Source: Utricularia gibba
Taxonomy: Eukaryota; Streptophyta; Magnoliopsida; Lamiales; Lentibulariaceae
Direction: 5' to 3'
DNA length: 64,000 bases
Assembly: GCA_002189035.1 (NCBI GenBank)
Contig: NEEC01000011.1
Location: 2,852,001-2,916,000 of the forward strand
Made by a program: the position numbers and the translations under genes. Below the pieces are notes generated by a model. That model did not search any database and was not told the DNA's origin. It saw only the letters and a program-made list of their open reading frames with translations. Below are positions 26,034-38,390 of this stretch, in pieces (position 1 is the first letter of the stretch; each line of letters begins with the position of its first letter).

Positions 26034-26824
26034 TCATGTAGCACTATTCTTTTGTCCCTCCCTTGTGTACATATTATATGAAATAAATAATTCAATCTCA
26101 AGATCCTCTAAGTTTTCGTATTTGTGAAAAAAACATCGTCGTAACATTACTAAGAAATCGAAGAAAATAATCAATCAAAGATGAGCATGAAATGAAGTTA
26201 TATAAATGTTAAACAACACTAGGATTGTGACTTGTAAAACATAATAAAATTAAATAATTAAATACAATTTATTTTTAAATTTATTCATGATTTCGGATTG
26301 AATCTTTTTTTAGATTGAATATAATTTAATCTACTGTAAAAATATTATGAAAAAATAATATCAAAATTTTTAATTTTTAATTTTATAAAATATTGAATCA
26401 AATTAAAAAATAATAAATTAGAACAAGTTTTGATAGTATTTTAAAATATTGGTTAAATATTCAATTATTGATATGTGTTTATTAAAGTTTGACTTTTTTA
26501 TGATGTGGACATTCTGACGTCATCAACCTAATAATATAGAATTTTATTCCTAAAATGCCAGTAAAATATTTCATATATTAAAATTTTTAATATATAAGTA
26601 ACGGCAGAAAGGAAAAGCCCAATAGTGGGCTCATGTTGAGTAGTCCAGGCCTGGTTCGTAATTATGTTGGGCCGTTAGGCTCAATGGTGCCAAAATCTGG
26701 GCCCGCAAATGGCGCTATCCGTAAAGATATACAGAGAGAAACAGAGAAATGAAGACAAGTCATTGGCGTGATCACTCCCATTCTCAGAGGCGAAACACAA
26801 CTCTGCAAGTGAAGGTAGTGAACC
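26034..26824. other. Intergenic upstream of APP1, AT-rich
   Basis: 26200-26600 is strongly AT-rich with no coding signal. The last ~200 bases are the APP1 promoter and leader, with the GGGCC motifs listed separately. Confidence 0.5.
26615..26680. promoter_or_regulatory. Site II-type motifs upstream of APP1
   Basis: AAGCCCAA, GTGGGCTC and TTGGGCCG occur within 65 bases, about 150-200 bases before the APP1 start codon. This matches the site II pattern of plant housekeeping promoters. Confidence 0.5.
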
Positions 26825-29800
26825 ATGGCGGAAGATATTTTGGCTGCTCTTAGGTCTCTGATGTCGTCTCACTCTCCTCCTCTCCACGCCTTAGTCGTTC
26901 CTTCTGAAGACAATCATCAGGTTTGCCGATGCATACGTTACAGGATAATCGATTCTGTTTTTTGTGCGTGGCTTACGGTGGTTGATCCTCTGGTGGATGT
27001 TTCATATTTGAGTTATATTTACCGGGATCGTTATTTTTTTTTCAGAGTGAATACGTGTCTGCGAGGGACAAGAGGCGGGAATTCGTATCCGGGTTCACCG
27101 GAAGTGCCGGTTTGTTGTTTCCAACCAGTTTGATTTTTTTATTAATATTCTGAAGCGTGCGTCTTGAGAATTGTCTAAATTTTAGCTTGTAAGTATGGAA
27201 TGCTCTCTCATTGATTTTTGAATAATGCCAAATGTCAAATGCGGCTTAAAATTTCAAACTTGTTTAATCATGTTTGGCTTTAAACAATATATGCCTTTTC
27301 TTAATAATTTAATTTGTTACAGGTTTGGCACTCATAACAGCAAACGAGGCACTATTGTGGACCGATGGACGGTATTTCTTGCAGGCAGAGCAGCAGCTTA
27401 GCAAGCAATGGAAGCTCATGCGAATGGGAGAGGACCCCCGTTGATGCCTGGTTGTCTGATGTTAGTGTTCTGCTCTTTTTTGTGTGAACAATGTGGTTCT
27501 AAAACTTTAAAGTTTTAGAACATTTAAGAAGTACATTCGTTGATTTTTTTATTTTTGTCATAGATTACGCTTCAGGAAGATTTAAATATCGAATATGGTT
27601 CTTTTTGCCCCAGAATCTGCCACATGGTGCTGCTATTGGCGTTGATCCTTGGTGCATATCTGTTGACACTGCACAGAAATGGATCTTTGCCTTTGCTAAG
27701 AAGGAACAAAAGTTGATTGAGACTTCTGAGAATCTCGTAGATGAAGTTTGGACAAGTAGACCACCGGCTGAAGTGAATCCTGTTATCGTGCATCCTCTCG
27801 AGTTTGCTGGTCGCTCTGTAGAAGATAAATTAAAGGATCTTAGGGATCAACTTCTTAAGGAGAAAACCCGTGGTATCATACTTACTTCATTAGATGAGGT
27901 AAGCATCATATTGTTCCTCATCGCATGATACTATGCAATTCTCTTTGCTGCATTATTATCTTTTGTTACTTCTTTTGTATTGTAAGTTAACAACCATTTC
28001 AGGTTGCTTGGCTTTACAACATTCGTGGCTCCGATGTCTCCTACTGTCCTGTTGTTCATGCATACGCTATTGTAACATTGACTTCAGCTTTCTTTTATGT
28101 GGAGAAGAGAAAAGTTTCTTCTGAGGTTAGATAGATTATCACCCGCACATCACTAGTGTGTGATTCATTTTGAAATCTCAAACTGTTTCAATTTGCAGGT
28201 TAGCTCATATATGGAGAAAAACAACATTGTTATACGGGATTATGCTGTTGTGAGCTCAGATGTAATCTTGCTTGCATCTGGCCAACTTGCTTCCACCAGT
28301 CCAGGCAAGTAAACTCCACATGATATCATGAATATGGCTGGTTTCTCTGAAAAGGCTTCTGTGACAGATGATAAATTGGCCGAGGACAGGATAAATGATC
28401 CCATATGGGTTGATCCTGGTCTATGTGTCTTTGCTTTGTACTCAAAATTGAGCGCGGACAAGGTTTTCCTGCAGCCTTCTCCCTTGGCTCTTTCAAAGTC
28501 CCTGAAGGTGCCTCATTTTACTGGTTCTTATGCTGCAGTTATTTCACTGAATTGAACAATCTGGGTTGTATTTCTTTTCTGTGAGTTTTGGGTGCGTTCG
28601 AATTGTTGGTATTTACTCGTATACCTCCATGAATCACAATCTCTTTTTAATGTGGCTCTGTTTTTCTTAGAATCCTGTAGAGATAGAAGGGCTGAAAAAT
28701 GCCCATGTTCGTGATGGAGCAGCAGTTGTACAGTACCTTGCTTGGCTGGATCATCAGGTAAATAGATTAGAATGTAATGCAGGTTGTATACCAATTAATC
28801 AATGCTTTTCTCTGGGTATGATCATGCTTCCTCTCTCAGACATTATATCCAATATTGATAACCCCCTGACTGTTGATCCATTATACATTTGTAAATTAAA
28901 CACTATGTTATGATCCAATCTGTAGGAAAGGAAACTCTTCTCATGGCTACTTTTTAAACGATTTTATACTCTCAGATGCAGGAGATTTATGGAGCTTCTG
29001 GTTACTTTCGGGAAGATGAGGCTGCTACCAAGAAGACCTTTGTGTAAGTTCTCTCCATTGGAGTTTTTCGGTTTTTTCACACTAAAGTCTTATCTTAATG
29101 TATCATGGATGTAATTTTCACCTTACTTGATTTTCCTGTTGTTTTTTATTTGGGTTGCATAATTCTGGTCAAAATTATTTGGGATGAATCCTATTTATAT
29201 TCGCTCACTGACTTTATTGTTCATTCAATTGATTTCTTTGACTTTATAAATGGTGAAGATGACTTCCAAGGAATTAGATTCCATATATTGATTTAGATTG
29301 ACCAATAAATTTTTTTCTATAAATCTATCCCTAAATAAATGTTTTACTGAGGATCTGCTACTTATAAACTAGCTATTCTTAGGTTAACGCTTTATCATGT
29401 GGCATTCCAATAGATAGTCATTATTCTCTCTTCCTGTTTCACATGTTTCTGAGCTTTCCATGATATTGCAGGACAACTACGAAGCTTACGGAAGTGTCTG
29501 TCAGTGACAAGTTAGAACAATTCCGTGCTTCAAAAGAGGTAATGATCTAAATCTCTCTGTGAACAAGCTTTCCATGTTCATTATTGTTCAAGATTGCATT
29601 CTGTAAGTGATTGCGCTCATTTAGAAAATTGTTTTGGTTTTACATGTTATTGTTTACTGGCCCTCCATTAACAGCATTTCAGGGGTTTGAGCTTTCCTAC
29701 TATCTCATCAGTCGGTCCAAATGGTGCGATAATACATTATTGTCCTGAGAAGGAGACTTGCGCAGAGCTGAATCCAAACAGCATTTATTTGTTTGATTCA

Positions 29801-31165
29801 GGAGCACAGGTGATTCCCGCATCTACTCTTTTGGTTTTGTATCTTGTTGGGATTCCTTTGTTGATTTTTGGCATCACTGCTAAAGTATTTAGATGGAACA
29901 ACTGACATCACGAGGACAGTGCATTTTGGCAAACCTACTTCTCATGAGAAAACATGCTACACCGCGGTATGTTTTATTTCATCTTCGTTATCTTCAGAGT
30001 TGGGCCACTGAAAACATCTTTCAGTATCTCGGATTAACGTTAAAATGATTAACTTGGAGACCATGAACACAAAATCTAGGATTCAATCATGGCCTCCAGA
30101 TTTACGTGTGATATATTTCCTTTTCTAATTACTGATTTCTACCTGAAATTAACTTGTAGGTTCTCAAAGGCCATATTGGCTTGGGAAATGCTCGATTTCC
30201 TAATGGAACAACCGGTAAAAAACTTATCTTCAATCCACTCTGGTATTGGAAAATGATATTGGAATTCACCAGCATGATTCTCCTTTGCAGGGAATATTCT
30301 TGATGTTCTTGCTCGAGTTTCTTTATGGAAGGATGGTCTTGACTACAGACATGGAACTGGGCATGGTGTCGGGTCTTACCTGTATGTTCATGAGGGTAAG
30401 AAGAAGTACTATGCCTGCCAGCACAATCCAGTATAGAATGTGATCTTAGTTGTTTCTTTCCACACATTATAGGACCTCAACTTATCAGCTTCAAACCAAC
30501 TGCTCGAAATGTGCCTTTAAAACCTTCAATGACTGTGACCGATGGTAATCCACCTATTCTTAGTCTATATCAGAGCCCCTCACTGATTCATGATTTAACA
30601 CATCATGCATATGCTTTTCATGCATTGATTCGATTAGCATTGTTCTGCAGAACCAGGCTATTACGAGGATGGAAACTTTGGCATTAGATTAGAGAATGTG
30701 CTTGTTGTGAAGGAAGCTGATACAAAGTTCAACTTCGGTGACAAGGGTTACTTGATGTTCGAGAATATAACATGGGTAACATCTTCTTCGCCTCTGTCTC
30801 ACACTATTCAACTCTATTACCATGAACCACCCCTGCTCCTAGTCCATGATGAGAAAATAAATCTTGATTGGTGTTTGTTTGTTTAGCAGCGTTTTTGACT
30901 CGTCTCCATGTTAAACATGCTCTCACTCGCACACCACCTCACCCTGAGCAGCAAAATGTCTTTGCGCACAGACTGAGGCTTTTCCTGTATGATGATCGTT
31001 CAGGCACCATACCAGAAGAAAATGATAGACTTGCAGCTGCTGGGGAGGGAGGAGATCGAGTGGCTAAACAACTACCATTCCAGATGCAGAGAAATCCTTG
31101 CTCCTTATTTAAATGATTCCGAGAAGGAATGGCTCCACAAAGCCACTGAACCCATTGCTGCTTGA
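26825..31165 (+). CDS. APP1: Aminopeptidase P1 (M24B), 16 exons
   Basis: Cytosolic metallopeptidase that removes N-terminal residues preceding proline; the Arabidopsis protein was isolated as an auxin-transport-inhibitor-binding aminopeptidase. Exons: 26825-26920, 27046-27109, 27323-27460, 27614-27898, 28003-28125, 28199-28507, 28671-28757, 28976-29043, 29472-29538, 29675-29819, 29886-29966, 30160-30214, 30291-30395, 30473-30544, 30651-30775, 31004-31165. The two creatinase N-domains open with [22 protein letters not shown]. All five metal ligands are visible: Asp in LFDSGAQ, Asp in TTDITRT, His in GTGHG, Glu in EPGYYED and Glu in IRLENV. Oddities: a frame break at CCCCC (27435-27439) within exon 3, and an in-frame TAA at 28310-28312 that a 63-base GC-AG intron (28305-28367) could remove. 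The conserved ends argue for a live gene. Confidence 0.92.
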
Positions 31166-32461
31166 TTCTGCACTGGATGCCATGAGAGGAGGACAGCAAC
31201 CAACCAGATGTGTGCTCTTAAATCATCATCTTCCCATACAAATATGAGCCCAGTTCCCGTTACATTGACAAAAGTTTGGAAAACAAACACACTACAAAAC
31301 TGTGTTTAGTGCATATTGAATAGGATATGTTGAAATAAAGAATTGGGAGACAAAAACGCGACCGAATTTCACTGACTCTCTGAGAGGAGAAATGAATGGG
31401 GAGGCGGGTGACTGGGCCCGCCCCCCTACCCTCCCTCTAGGGGGTCGTTGAATTCGGCCATTAGTGACACTAAAACGACGCCGTTTGCACATCTCCATAA
31501 TCTTCTTCGTTTCTTTGATAATTCTAATCATACATTAAAAAAAATTCATTTCTAGATTAGGAGAAGCGCACCATGGTCTGCTTATGTTTATTAAAATATA
31601 TTTTTTCTAAATTAAACGACTTCTATTTCTTATGTTTATGTTTATTAAAATAATATGATTATAAACATATATTCATGTAAAATTTATATATCTAGCACAA
31701 TTTTAATTTGATTATAAGATGTATGTTTATTTAATTAAAAATCATTTAAATATATTATGAATTTAAAAAATAATAACATATTTCTAAAAAAATGACAAAT
31801 ATTTTTTTTCTTTTTTTAGGGTTCTCCAATTATTCATGACTGATGACTCCTACCCCCTAGGGGTGGGGACCACTTCTCTCTTCTATCTTCTATTTTGGGT
31901 GAAACTAGAAAGTCTAAGATTTGTCATTCTTTTTTTTAATGTAATTTAAAATAATTAAAATAACGTCTCTTTCTCTCCTCTCAGTCTCAGCGCAGGCGGC
32001 TTGTTCCAGACAGGAAACGAGCTATGAATTGAATAATGAAGTTTTTCAATTTTCTGCAGCAACCCCACTTCCTGCTGCGCCTTCTCAGACATGCCCTTAA
32101 TTGTGTCCCATTCCTTGCACAAATCCCATGAATGACGACCACCAAAACCGCAATGAAATAGTTCTCCTCTACAAAACCCTAATTAGATGCTTCATCATCA
32201 TCATCACAGTCTAACACAAGGACAGGACATCAGCCATAACATTGCACGAGGAAAACCCTGACAGACTTAGAGGAAACTAATCATGATTAACATCAATGGC
32301 CGTTGATGGGTTCCGTCATGTGGAGGATGAGGTGCCGCTGGTAACCGTGGTTCAGTGATAGCTGATTTCTCCGGCGCCCAGTTTTGTGTCGTCGGAGATG
32401 TTGATCCCGCCAGCTGTGTGATAGGTATGTGGTTAATATGATGGAATGCATTGAATTGAAG
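31166..32461. other. Intergenic between APP1 and ZF-HD 3' ends
   Basis: Convergent 3' flanks of about 1.3 kb. 31560-31830 is AT-rich. A CCTACCCTCCCTCTAGGGGG patch near 31427 and the CCCCCTAGGGG palindrome near 31853 are GC-rich islands without known meaning. No gene is supported. Confidence 0.4.
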
Positions 32462-33223
32462 CTAATGTGGCTTCTGTGGTTGTTTTTCATTCAAAAGAAG
32501 CAGGTTTTGTAACAAGAGGGAGGTTACCGGGGAGTTAATGGGAGCGTGATGATCGTTCTTCCCGAGGGTGTTCTTGTTATTGTGCATCCATACTCTGAAA
32601 ACTCCTTTGTCGACGCCCATTTCGGTGCACGATTCATTGATCCAATCTTCATCCTTCTTCTGCATTTTCCAGTCGACTTTCTCGGCGAGTTGCAGCATCT
32701 TCTCCTTCTGAGAGGGAGTAAACTTGGTACGGAACCTTTTCCGCGTACCGCCGTTGCCCAGATTGCCCCTTTCCGGTGGCGTGGCCCCGCTGCAGAGACC
32801 GTGGCTGAGAGCCAACAACATGTGCGGAGCGTACGCGGACGAGATGGGCGGCGGGGACGGCGAATTCGTCGGACTCTGCGGCGGCGGCGCACGGTGACGG
32901 TTAACCGGATGGTACTCCAGAACCGGGGTCTCGATCGGCGGCGGGGTATCAGGATCCCGACGGTGGAAATTCCGGTGACAGCCGCAGGCCGCGCATTTAA
33001 GCGATGTGGGCTCAGATGGGTTTGAGTTAGGGGACGGCATGAACTCACCACACCCGTCCACGGCGTGGCCACCCAGAGCGGCAGCGTGGTTTTTCAAGCA
33101 CTCCTTGTAACTGACGACGACGGGGTGGCGACTGAGACTCATCGACTTCGAAACAACGCCACCGGCCTGCGCTTCCGGGTCTTGCTCTGATACTTTCAGC
33201 GCCGAGTCACTTCCCAAATCCAT
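32462..33223 (-). CDS. Zinc-finger homeodomain (ZF-HD) transcription factor
   Basis: Plant-specific DNA-binding protein that works as homo- or heterodimers in floral and stress development. Single exon of 253 codons, as is usual for the family; the start MDLGSD was chosen because upstream in-frame codons are not ATG. The ZF-HD dimerisation finger is at residues ~37-92 ([24 protein letters not shown], then [16 protein letters not shown]). A proline/serine-rich linker follows, then the homeodomain at ~165-225 ([32 protein letters not shown]). Its third helix [10 protein letters not shown] is the signature of this family. It looks intact. Long open frames on the other strand reflect the GC-rich coding sequence. 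Confidence 0.95.
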   Translation of the reverse strand: MDLGSDSALKVSEQDPEAQAGGVVSKSMSLSRHPVVVSYKECLKNHAAALGGHAVDGCGEFMPSPNSNPSEPTSLKCAACGCHRNFHRRDPDTPPPIETPVLEYHPVNRHRAPPPQSPTNSPSPPPISSAYAPHMLLALSHGLCSGATPPERGNLGNGGTRKRFRTKFTPSQKEKMLQLAEKVDWKMQKKDEDWINESCTEMGVDKGVFRVWMHNNKNTLGKNDHHAPINSPVTSLLLQNLLLLNEKQPQKPH

Positions 33224-34130
33224 TTTGTTCACCTTTTGCAGCAACTGCTAAGCATCACGCAAAAGACTCCCAGGCGTACTGCAAAAACAAAAACCTCCCC
33301 ATCAAAGTGTTGAAGAAGACGAGAAAAAAGGGGCGTTGGACTCTCCTCCTCTGTCAAACCGGGGTTACTCTACACACTATAAATCCCTTGTTTTCTGGAT
33401 GTCCTTGTTAACCACTTGCCTGCTTTATCACCTACCACTATTTTATTTTTTAATTATTATTATTAATTTGGAAGCTTCTTATTTTTAAATTCAAATAATA
33501 TGTATATTATTAATTGTCCTGAAAACCAACATGATCATGAACTTTAGCGGCGTCCGAATCCCACCAATGACGTAATTACAAGTTTTAAGGATTCGACGTC
33601 AACATCAACGTGCCATGTGGCGTGCCGTCATTGGTCGGAGTCATCGTCACTCAAAATCACAGAAATTAATGTTTAAACCATTGGTAACGGTAACATTTAT
33701 TGGCGGCAGGTCGTTCCGTTGAATGGGGTTGTGGGGGCAAAATTGTCATATCGCTGAACTCGATGTCTGAAAATCCATAAACTTTGAACGACTTTTTGTC
33801 GGATTTTCCGCAAGGTCAAAGATCTGGTAGTTCGATAATGGGCCGAACAAGGCCCAAATAATATGGGCCGATGAGTGTTTTCTTCTTCGTCTGAACCAGA
33901 GATGCGCATGGCGAGTTTGTTGCAAATCGTGTGAAAATTGCGAGTGTTTAGGGATTAGGGTTTTTTTGATATTGGGTGGTAGATCTAAAAGGAGGTCGGA
34001 AAGTCAACAGTCATTACTAAGGATACAAAGAGACGAAGGGAGGTGCATGTGATGATGCAGCAGTGAGCAGATGCTGCAACGACGGCTGCTTTTTCATAAA
34101 AGCAGTCCCAAAAAATGGCGGTCAAGAAAG
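33224..34130. other. ZF-HD promoter and orphan promoter-like island
   Basis: The first ~450 bases are upstream of the ZF-HD gene. At 33838-33875 there are GGGCCGAA, AGGCCCAAA and ATGGGCCGA, and an ATTAGGGTTT box follows at about 33953, a layout typical of a plant housekeeping promoter, yet no gene on the plus strand follows; the next gene is the GASA peptide reading toward it. Confidence 0.45.
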
Positions 34131-34539
34131 TTAAGGGCATTTGGGGCCTCCCCTCTTCGTCTTCCAGTTGTTGTAACAAGGGCACACCCCCTTATTGCCG
34201 TAGAACCCCGGCGGCACGCACAGGCACTTCCGGCAGCACTTCTGGCAGAAGAACATACACGGCTTGTGGTACTGCGTCCGGCTGCACCGCCTGGTGCACT
34301 GAGACGGGCACTCTTCAGTGCAAACACCCAAAATCCAGATTAGAACACGTAATCCATTATCCTTCTAACATAAATCCAATTCATTCTGGGAATAGGAACA
34401 AACCGTAGGTTCGGACACTGCCGGGGCCATACAGCATCATGTTCATCTCAAACGCTGCCGGATCAGCACTCACCTCCAGAAACGGGAGCAGAAGTAGAGA
34501 CAGGAGGAGTGAAATGGTAAGAAGCAGCAGCCTGGCCAT
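34131..34539 (-). CDS. GASA/snakin-type cysteine-rich peptide
   Basis: Gibberellin-regulated secreted peptide. Exon 1 is 34539-34402 and exon 2 is 34312-34131; the codon split across the intron gives RTYECPSQC. Residues 1-~25 form a signal peptide (MARLLLLTISLLLSLLLLPF, then EVSADP). The mature GASA domain has the full set of twelve cysteines: CPSQC, RRC, KPC, FFC, QKCC, RKCLC, GVCPC and PKCP at the end. Members act in cell expansion, redox balance and defence. Short length and intact cysteine spacing make the call secure. The intron between the leader and the domain is normal for the family. Confidence 0.96.
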
Positions 34540-36375
34540 CTCTTTTCCTCCCAATGGGATAACACTCCTGTGGGGGCTCTGCGGGATCTGGTCTTCATGG
34601 GGTTTAAATAGAAGGAATCGGGGAAGACGAACACCAGTTGCGACGGTTGGATTCCCATTAAATGGAATGGTTGGAGACTGCCTACACATCACACACAAAA
34701 GCAATCTCCCATCCAGAATCCTTAGGCCCAAGTAAAAACTCCACATGATCGTATATTCACGTACAATGTAGTGTAAAAACGAGGATACTCAATTCCATGG
34801 CATGTAATGAATGCCATGGACGGTTGAAATGAACCACCCAAACCATAAGAGGAGAGGAAGGGGAGGCACAGCACAGGGTGTTATTGCTATAAATACATTG
34901 ACAAGGAAGCCCTTTTTGGTGCGGGTCCGGGTCACCCCACCTTCAATGTTATCGGGCATCAAGGTGCACTTTGGCTCCCATGGTAGGTCACGTCTTTACT
35001 CAACCATCTTTGCCACCCCCCTGAGATCACATAATGTTGGATAAACATCATATTTTTCGGGTTTGAAACGAATAGGAACATGGGTTTTGAATATAACATA
35101 TAGTTTTTAAGATCTTATACTAATCCCCACATTGTGTTAAATAGTATTAAAAATAAACATTTTTATCATATTTATATACCTAATTTTGTAAATGATGGGG
35201 ATGAGGACGGCCTTGTGGTAATTGAAGAGGGGTAGCATCTTAGAGCGAGGACCATGTCAGGATGAACATTGAATACCACATGGAGGTTAGTTGAGGGGTT
35301 GAATGTTTAGTTTTTTTTTTCCCCTTATTTAAAATATATTTTAAATATTAAATATGTTATGACATCATCCTTCCTTATTTGACTACAGTATTGGACTGAT
35401 GGCAGTAATGGCCCAGATAAGTTGGGCTTCATTGGAGACCCCCAAGAACTTCTTAGGGTTTGAACTTTTTTTAGAAAATAATTTGTTTATATTTTCATTT
35501 ATAGTTTTTTAAAGGAGGACCTTAATAAATAGGATCTGGAGAAAAATTCATGCACGTGACGGGGGGTGAGAACTGGAACTGGGAGGAGGTCAGAGGCATC
35601 GGAAAATGTGGCGGAGGGAGAGTCGGAGTCGGCCCGGGTCAATGGAAACCCCAAAGGTAATAAATGAGTTCAGTCTGTCTGTTACTGTAACTGTTACCGT
35701 AGCAGTCGCAGAGTATTTACTGCGGGTCCATTTACTTCATGGGTGCTTACCCCAATCAGATGATTTTATTGCTTATGGCTTTGGGGCATCAAAGAGAAGG
35801 TTCAGCTCCAACTGCATCATTGTCGCTACTGTTTGTGTTGACTAAAGTTCTGTTGCCACATGCCCATCTGGGGACTCTTGTAAGTACCATTTGTTTTAGC
35901 GAAAACGTTGCTATAATAATCGAAGCTAATAATTTCATGTGACACAGTGGCGGTGAGTGGACGTGAATGGTCTGATGGAGCATCGAACCAGGTGGAGAGT
36001 TTCAGGGTTTGTTTAGGGTCTTGTTTTAAGCTTATCTTGTGAAGAGTTGTTTTGCTTGTATGGAACTGAGCTTCTTTTCTGTGTTAATGGCGAGGATATG
36101 AGACAGGATTAGAAGACATGATCAAGGGAGATAACTACTTCGGCTCCCATATGTGAGGTCGCCATTGGATGGCTGCTAAGAAAATGAATTACCTATGGGG
36201 GCTGCGGGCTGCCTCGCTAGTGTGGCATCCTTCTCATCTGTCTGGCTTATAGTTTCTCCCTTTATTTATTTGTGCATCAGTCGCTCACTCTTCCTGAGTA
36301 GTCATCCTCTCCCACCTTGATTCCTTTGCATTCTGTCACCTTCAGCAGCGGATCCCGTCGTTCTTTTGTATTCCA
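34540..36375. other. Long intergenic upstream of GASA and MYB genes
   Basis: Shared upstream region of two divergent genes. About 35040-35370 is AT-rich. At 35408-35465 GGCCCAGATAAGTTGGGCTT and TTAGGGTTT form another promoter-like island about 0.9 kb before the MYB start. The short frame 35606-35845 has no family features and is not called. The MYB leader should lie close to 36250-36375. Confidence 0.4.
34603..34610 (-). promoter_or_regulatory. TATA-like box of the GASA gene
   Basis: On the minus strand this reads TATTTAAA, about 65 bases before the start codon. It is a reasonable core promoter element by position. Confidence 0.45.
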
Positions 36376-37615
36376 ATGGGGCGATCGCCGTGCTGCGAGA
36401 AAGTGGGCTTGAAGAAGGGGCCATGGACGCCGGAGGAAGATCAGAAGCTTCTCGATTACATCGAGCAGCACGGCCATGGAAGCTGGAGAGCATTGCCGGG
36501 GAATGCTGGTACATTGAAGCATTATCCATTGCGCTTTTGAAATGATACAATACGAAGACATCCATTATGTTCTTACTGTGATAGGGTTACGAAGATGCGG
36601 AAAAAGCTGTAGATTGAGATGGACGAACTACCTGAGACCCGATATCAAAAGAGGGAAATTCACTTCACAGGAGGACCAGACCATCATTCAGCTCCACGCC
36701 CTGCTCGGGAACAGGTGACATGGCGGCGTTCTATTACAAACCAGAGCTTCGTTTAATACAGAACCGTTTTCTTTGTTCGAAGGTGGTCTGCAATAGCGAC
36801 GCACTTGCCGAAGAGAACAGACAACGAGATAAAGAACTACTGGAACACCCATCTGAAGAAGAGATTGATCAAAATGGGGATCGATCCTCTGACCCATAAG
36901 CCCAAAAGCAATGCCCTCTTGCCCGACGGCCGTCTGGCCAAAAACGCCGCCAACCTGAACCATATGGCTCAATGGGAAAGCGCTCGTCTTGAAGCTGAAG
37001 CGAGGCTGGCTTCACAGTCCAAGCTCGGCTCCTGCTCCAGCGCCGCTCAAGTTGCTGTCGTGAGTTATTTCTTTCGAATATTTTGAAAATTGATTACGCT
37101 TGAAAAAAAGTATTTTTTATTATTTACATTAATTTCAGATGAAGAAGAAGCCGGTGGAATCAGTTCCGTGCCTCGACATGCTCCAGGCCTGGGACAAAGC
37201 GACCGAATCCGCAGACGGCATCGTCGCTGGCGCCGGCGAAATTGAGACCCCGAACTCGAAGAATGTTCATGCCCGTGGCGCTGGCGGCGGAGCCAGGAAG
37301 AGCGCAGTGGCGGGACTAAACCCCGGCGTAGCGGCACCAGCGCAGTCGTTGCACGAACAAGAAGCGTCGCATTTCACAGCGATGCATCTCGGGAAACCAA
37401 GTTCATCGGAGCATGCTCCCTGCTCCAATTTCGTGGAGAAGTTCACGGATCTGCTACTGACGGCTTCCTCGGGACAAAGAAGCTTCACCGCCGACGGAAG
37501 CGACTCAGGCAACAGCGGCGGCGGGAATGCACATTATTGTGAAGATAACAAGAATTACTGGAACACCATTTTGCACTTCGTCAATACTTCGCCGTCTGAT
37601 TCCCCAATATTCTGA
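36376..37615 (+). CDS. MIXTA-like R2R3-MYB transcription factor (subgroup 9)
   Basis: Nuclear activator of epidermal outgrowth and cuticle formation in the family (MYB16/MYB106, MIXTA). Exons: 36376-36508, 36595-36714, 36783-37059, 37139-37615. The R2 repeat starts [25 protein letters not shown] and the R3 repeat includes [27 protein letters not shown], with all tryptophans in place. After R3 come the subgroup 9 traits: [16 protein letters not shown], then [15 protein letters not shown]. The C-terminus keeps a FTDLLL segment and the closing [10 protein letters not shown]...SPSDSPIF motif. The third intron interrupts just after the [14 protein letters not shown] block, and the long C-terminal exon is Ala/Gly-rich. 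All junctions are in phase and no damage is visible. Confidence 0.95.
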
Positions 37616-37727
37616 AAAACTCGATCATTGTACCCATTTTACCTTATAATTAATTTATTTCCTTGTAAAAAAATATTTAAATCCAAACCCACGGTAGATT
37701 TTATAATAAAAAATCACAAAATGTAAC

Positions 37728-37812
37728 TGTGTCCAATTCCCAGCGGTGTCTCCGTGTCCAATCCGACTCATACATCACTACCGTGTCGTTGCTTGGTGTC
37801 CCCGTGTCCTAT
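37728..37812. repeat. Degenerate GTGTCC repeat stretch
   Basis: GTGTCC or CGTGTC occurs five or more times at irregular spacing (GTGTCCAAT, CCGTGTCCAAT, CCGTGTCGTTG, CCCGTGTCCTATGTG). Similar GTGTC-rich stretches are dispersed in many plant genomes as decayed repeats. That comparison is from memory. Confidence 0.4.
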
Positions 37813-38225
37813 GTGTTCGAGGCATGGCTACTCATATTCTAAAGAACAAGAGTAGTAGTCTATCCTAAAGTCGACTCATATTTTAAAATCAATATATTAA
37901 ATATTTAAAAATATAATTAAAAATTATTTAAAAGTTAAAAAAATGTCCAAAAAAAGGTAACCAAAGAGGCATTTAATGAATCATTTATGGGGACAGGCTG
38001 TCGAGGACGAGTGGATGCACTGCTGATAATGATAACACGCCAAAATCTCCGTACAAACTATAACTTAGAATTTTAAAATATGAATATTTTAGAAAAATAT
38101 TAATGTATTAATAAATATTTATTATTTTATCATATATTTGATAAAAAAATATAATTATGATTATATAAATATTAATGATTAATAAATATATGAGTAAGTT
38201 AAATACGGAAAAGGTGGATTTGTTT

Positions 38226-38308
38226 GGGCCGGAGAAAGGTTGAGATGGGCCTGGGCTTTATAGGGTTTTGTGGGCTGGCAAATGATGGGTCCAAATTCCC
38301 TAGGGTTT
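38226..38308. promoter_or_regulatory. Orphan site II plus telo-box island
   Basis: TTGGGCCGG, ATGGGCCTGGGC, TATAGGGTTTTG and CCTAGGGTTTG are packed into 80 bases. This is the composition of a plant housekeeping promoter pointing to the right, but the next gene on that side is the 3' end of a minus-strand gene at 38391. Confidence 0.4.
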
Positions 38309-38390
38309 GAAATTTGAACTCAAAAGGGGGGAATGATTATGATTCCAAAAGGGGGACAACATAGCATGGCCTTCTCAAGGAGGACAACAC

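Larger units (their letters stand above)
37616..38390. other. Intergenic, AT-rich, with repeat and promoter-like island
   Basis: The 3' flank of the MYB gene meets the 3' end of the nodulin-like gene. 37860-38210 is AT-rich. A GTGTCC-rich stretch and a GGGCC plus TAGGGTTT island are listed separately. No protein-coding gene is seen on the plus strand. Confidence 0.45.

Noticed and set aside
32546-33025. 159-codon plus-strand frame over the ZF-HD gene
   Set aside because: It is antisense to a GC-rich intact homeodomain gene, with no domain or conserved start.
37728-37812. GTGTCC stretch as a CRISPR-like or tandem array
   Set aside because: Spacing is irregular, units are degenerate, and the context is a plant nuclear genome.
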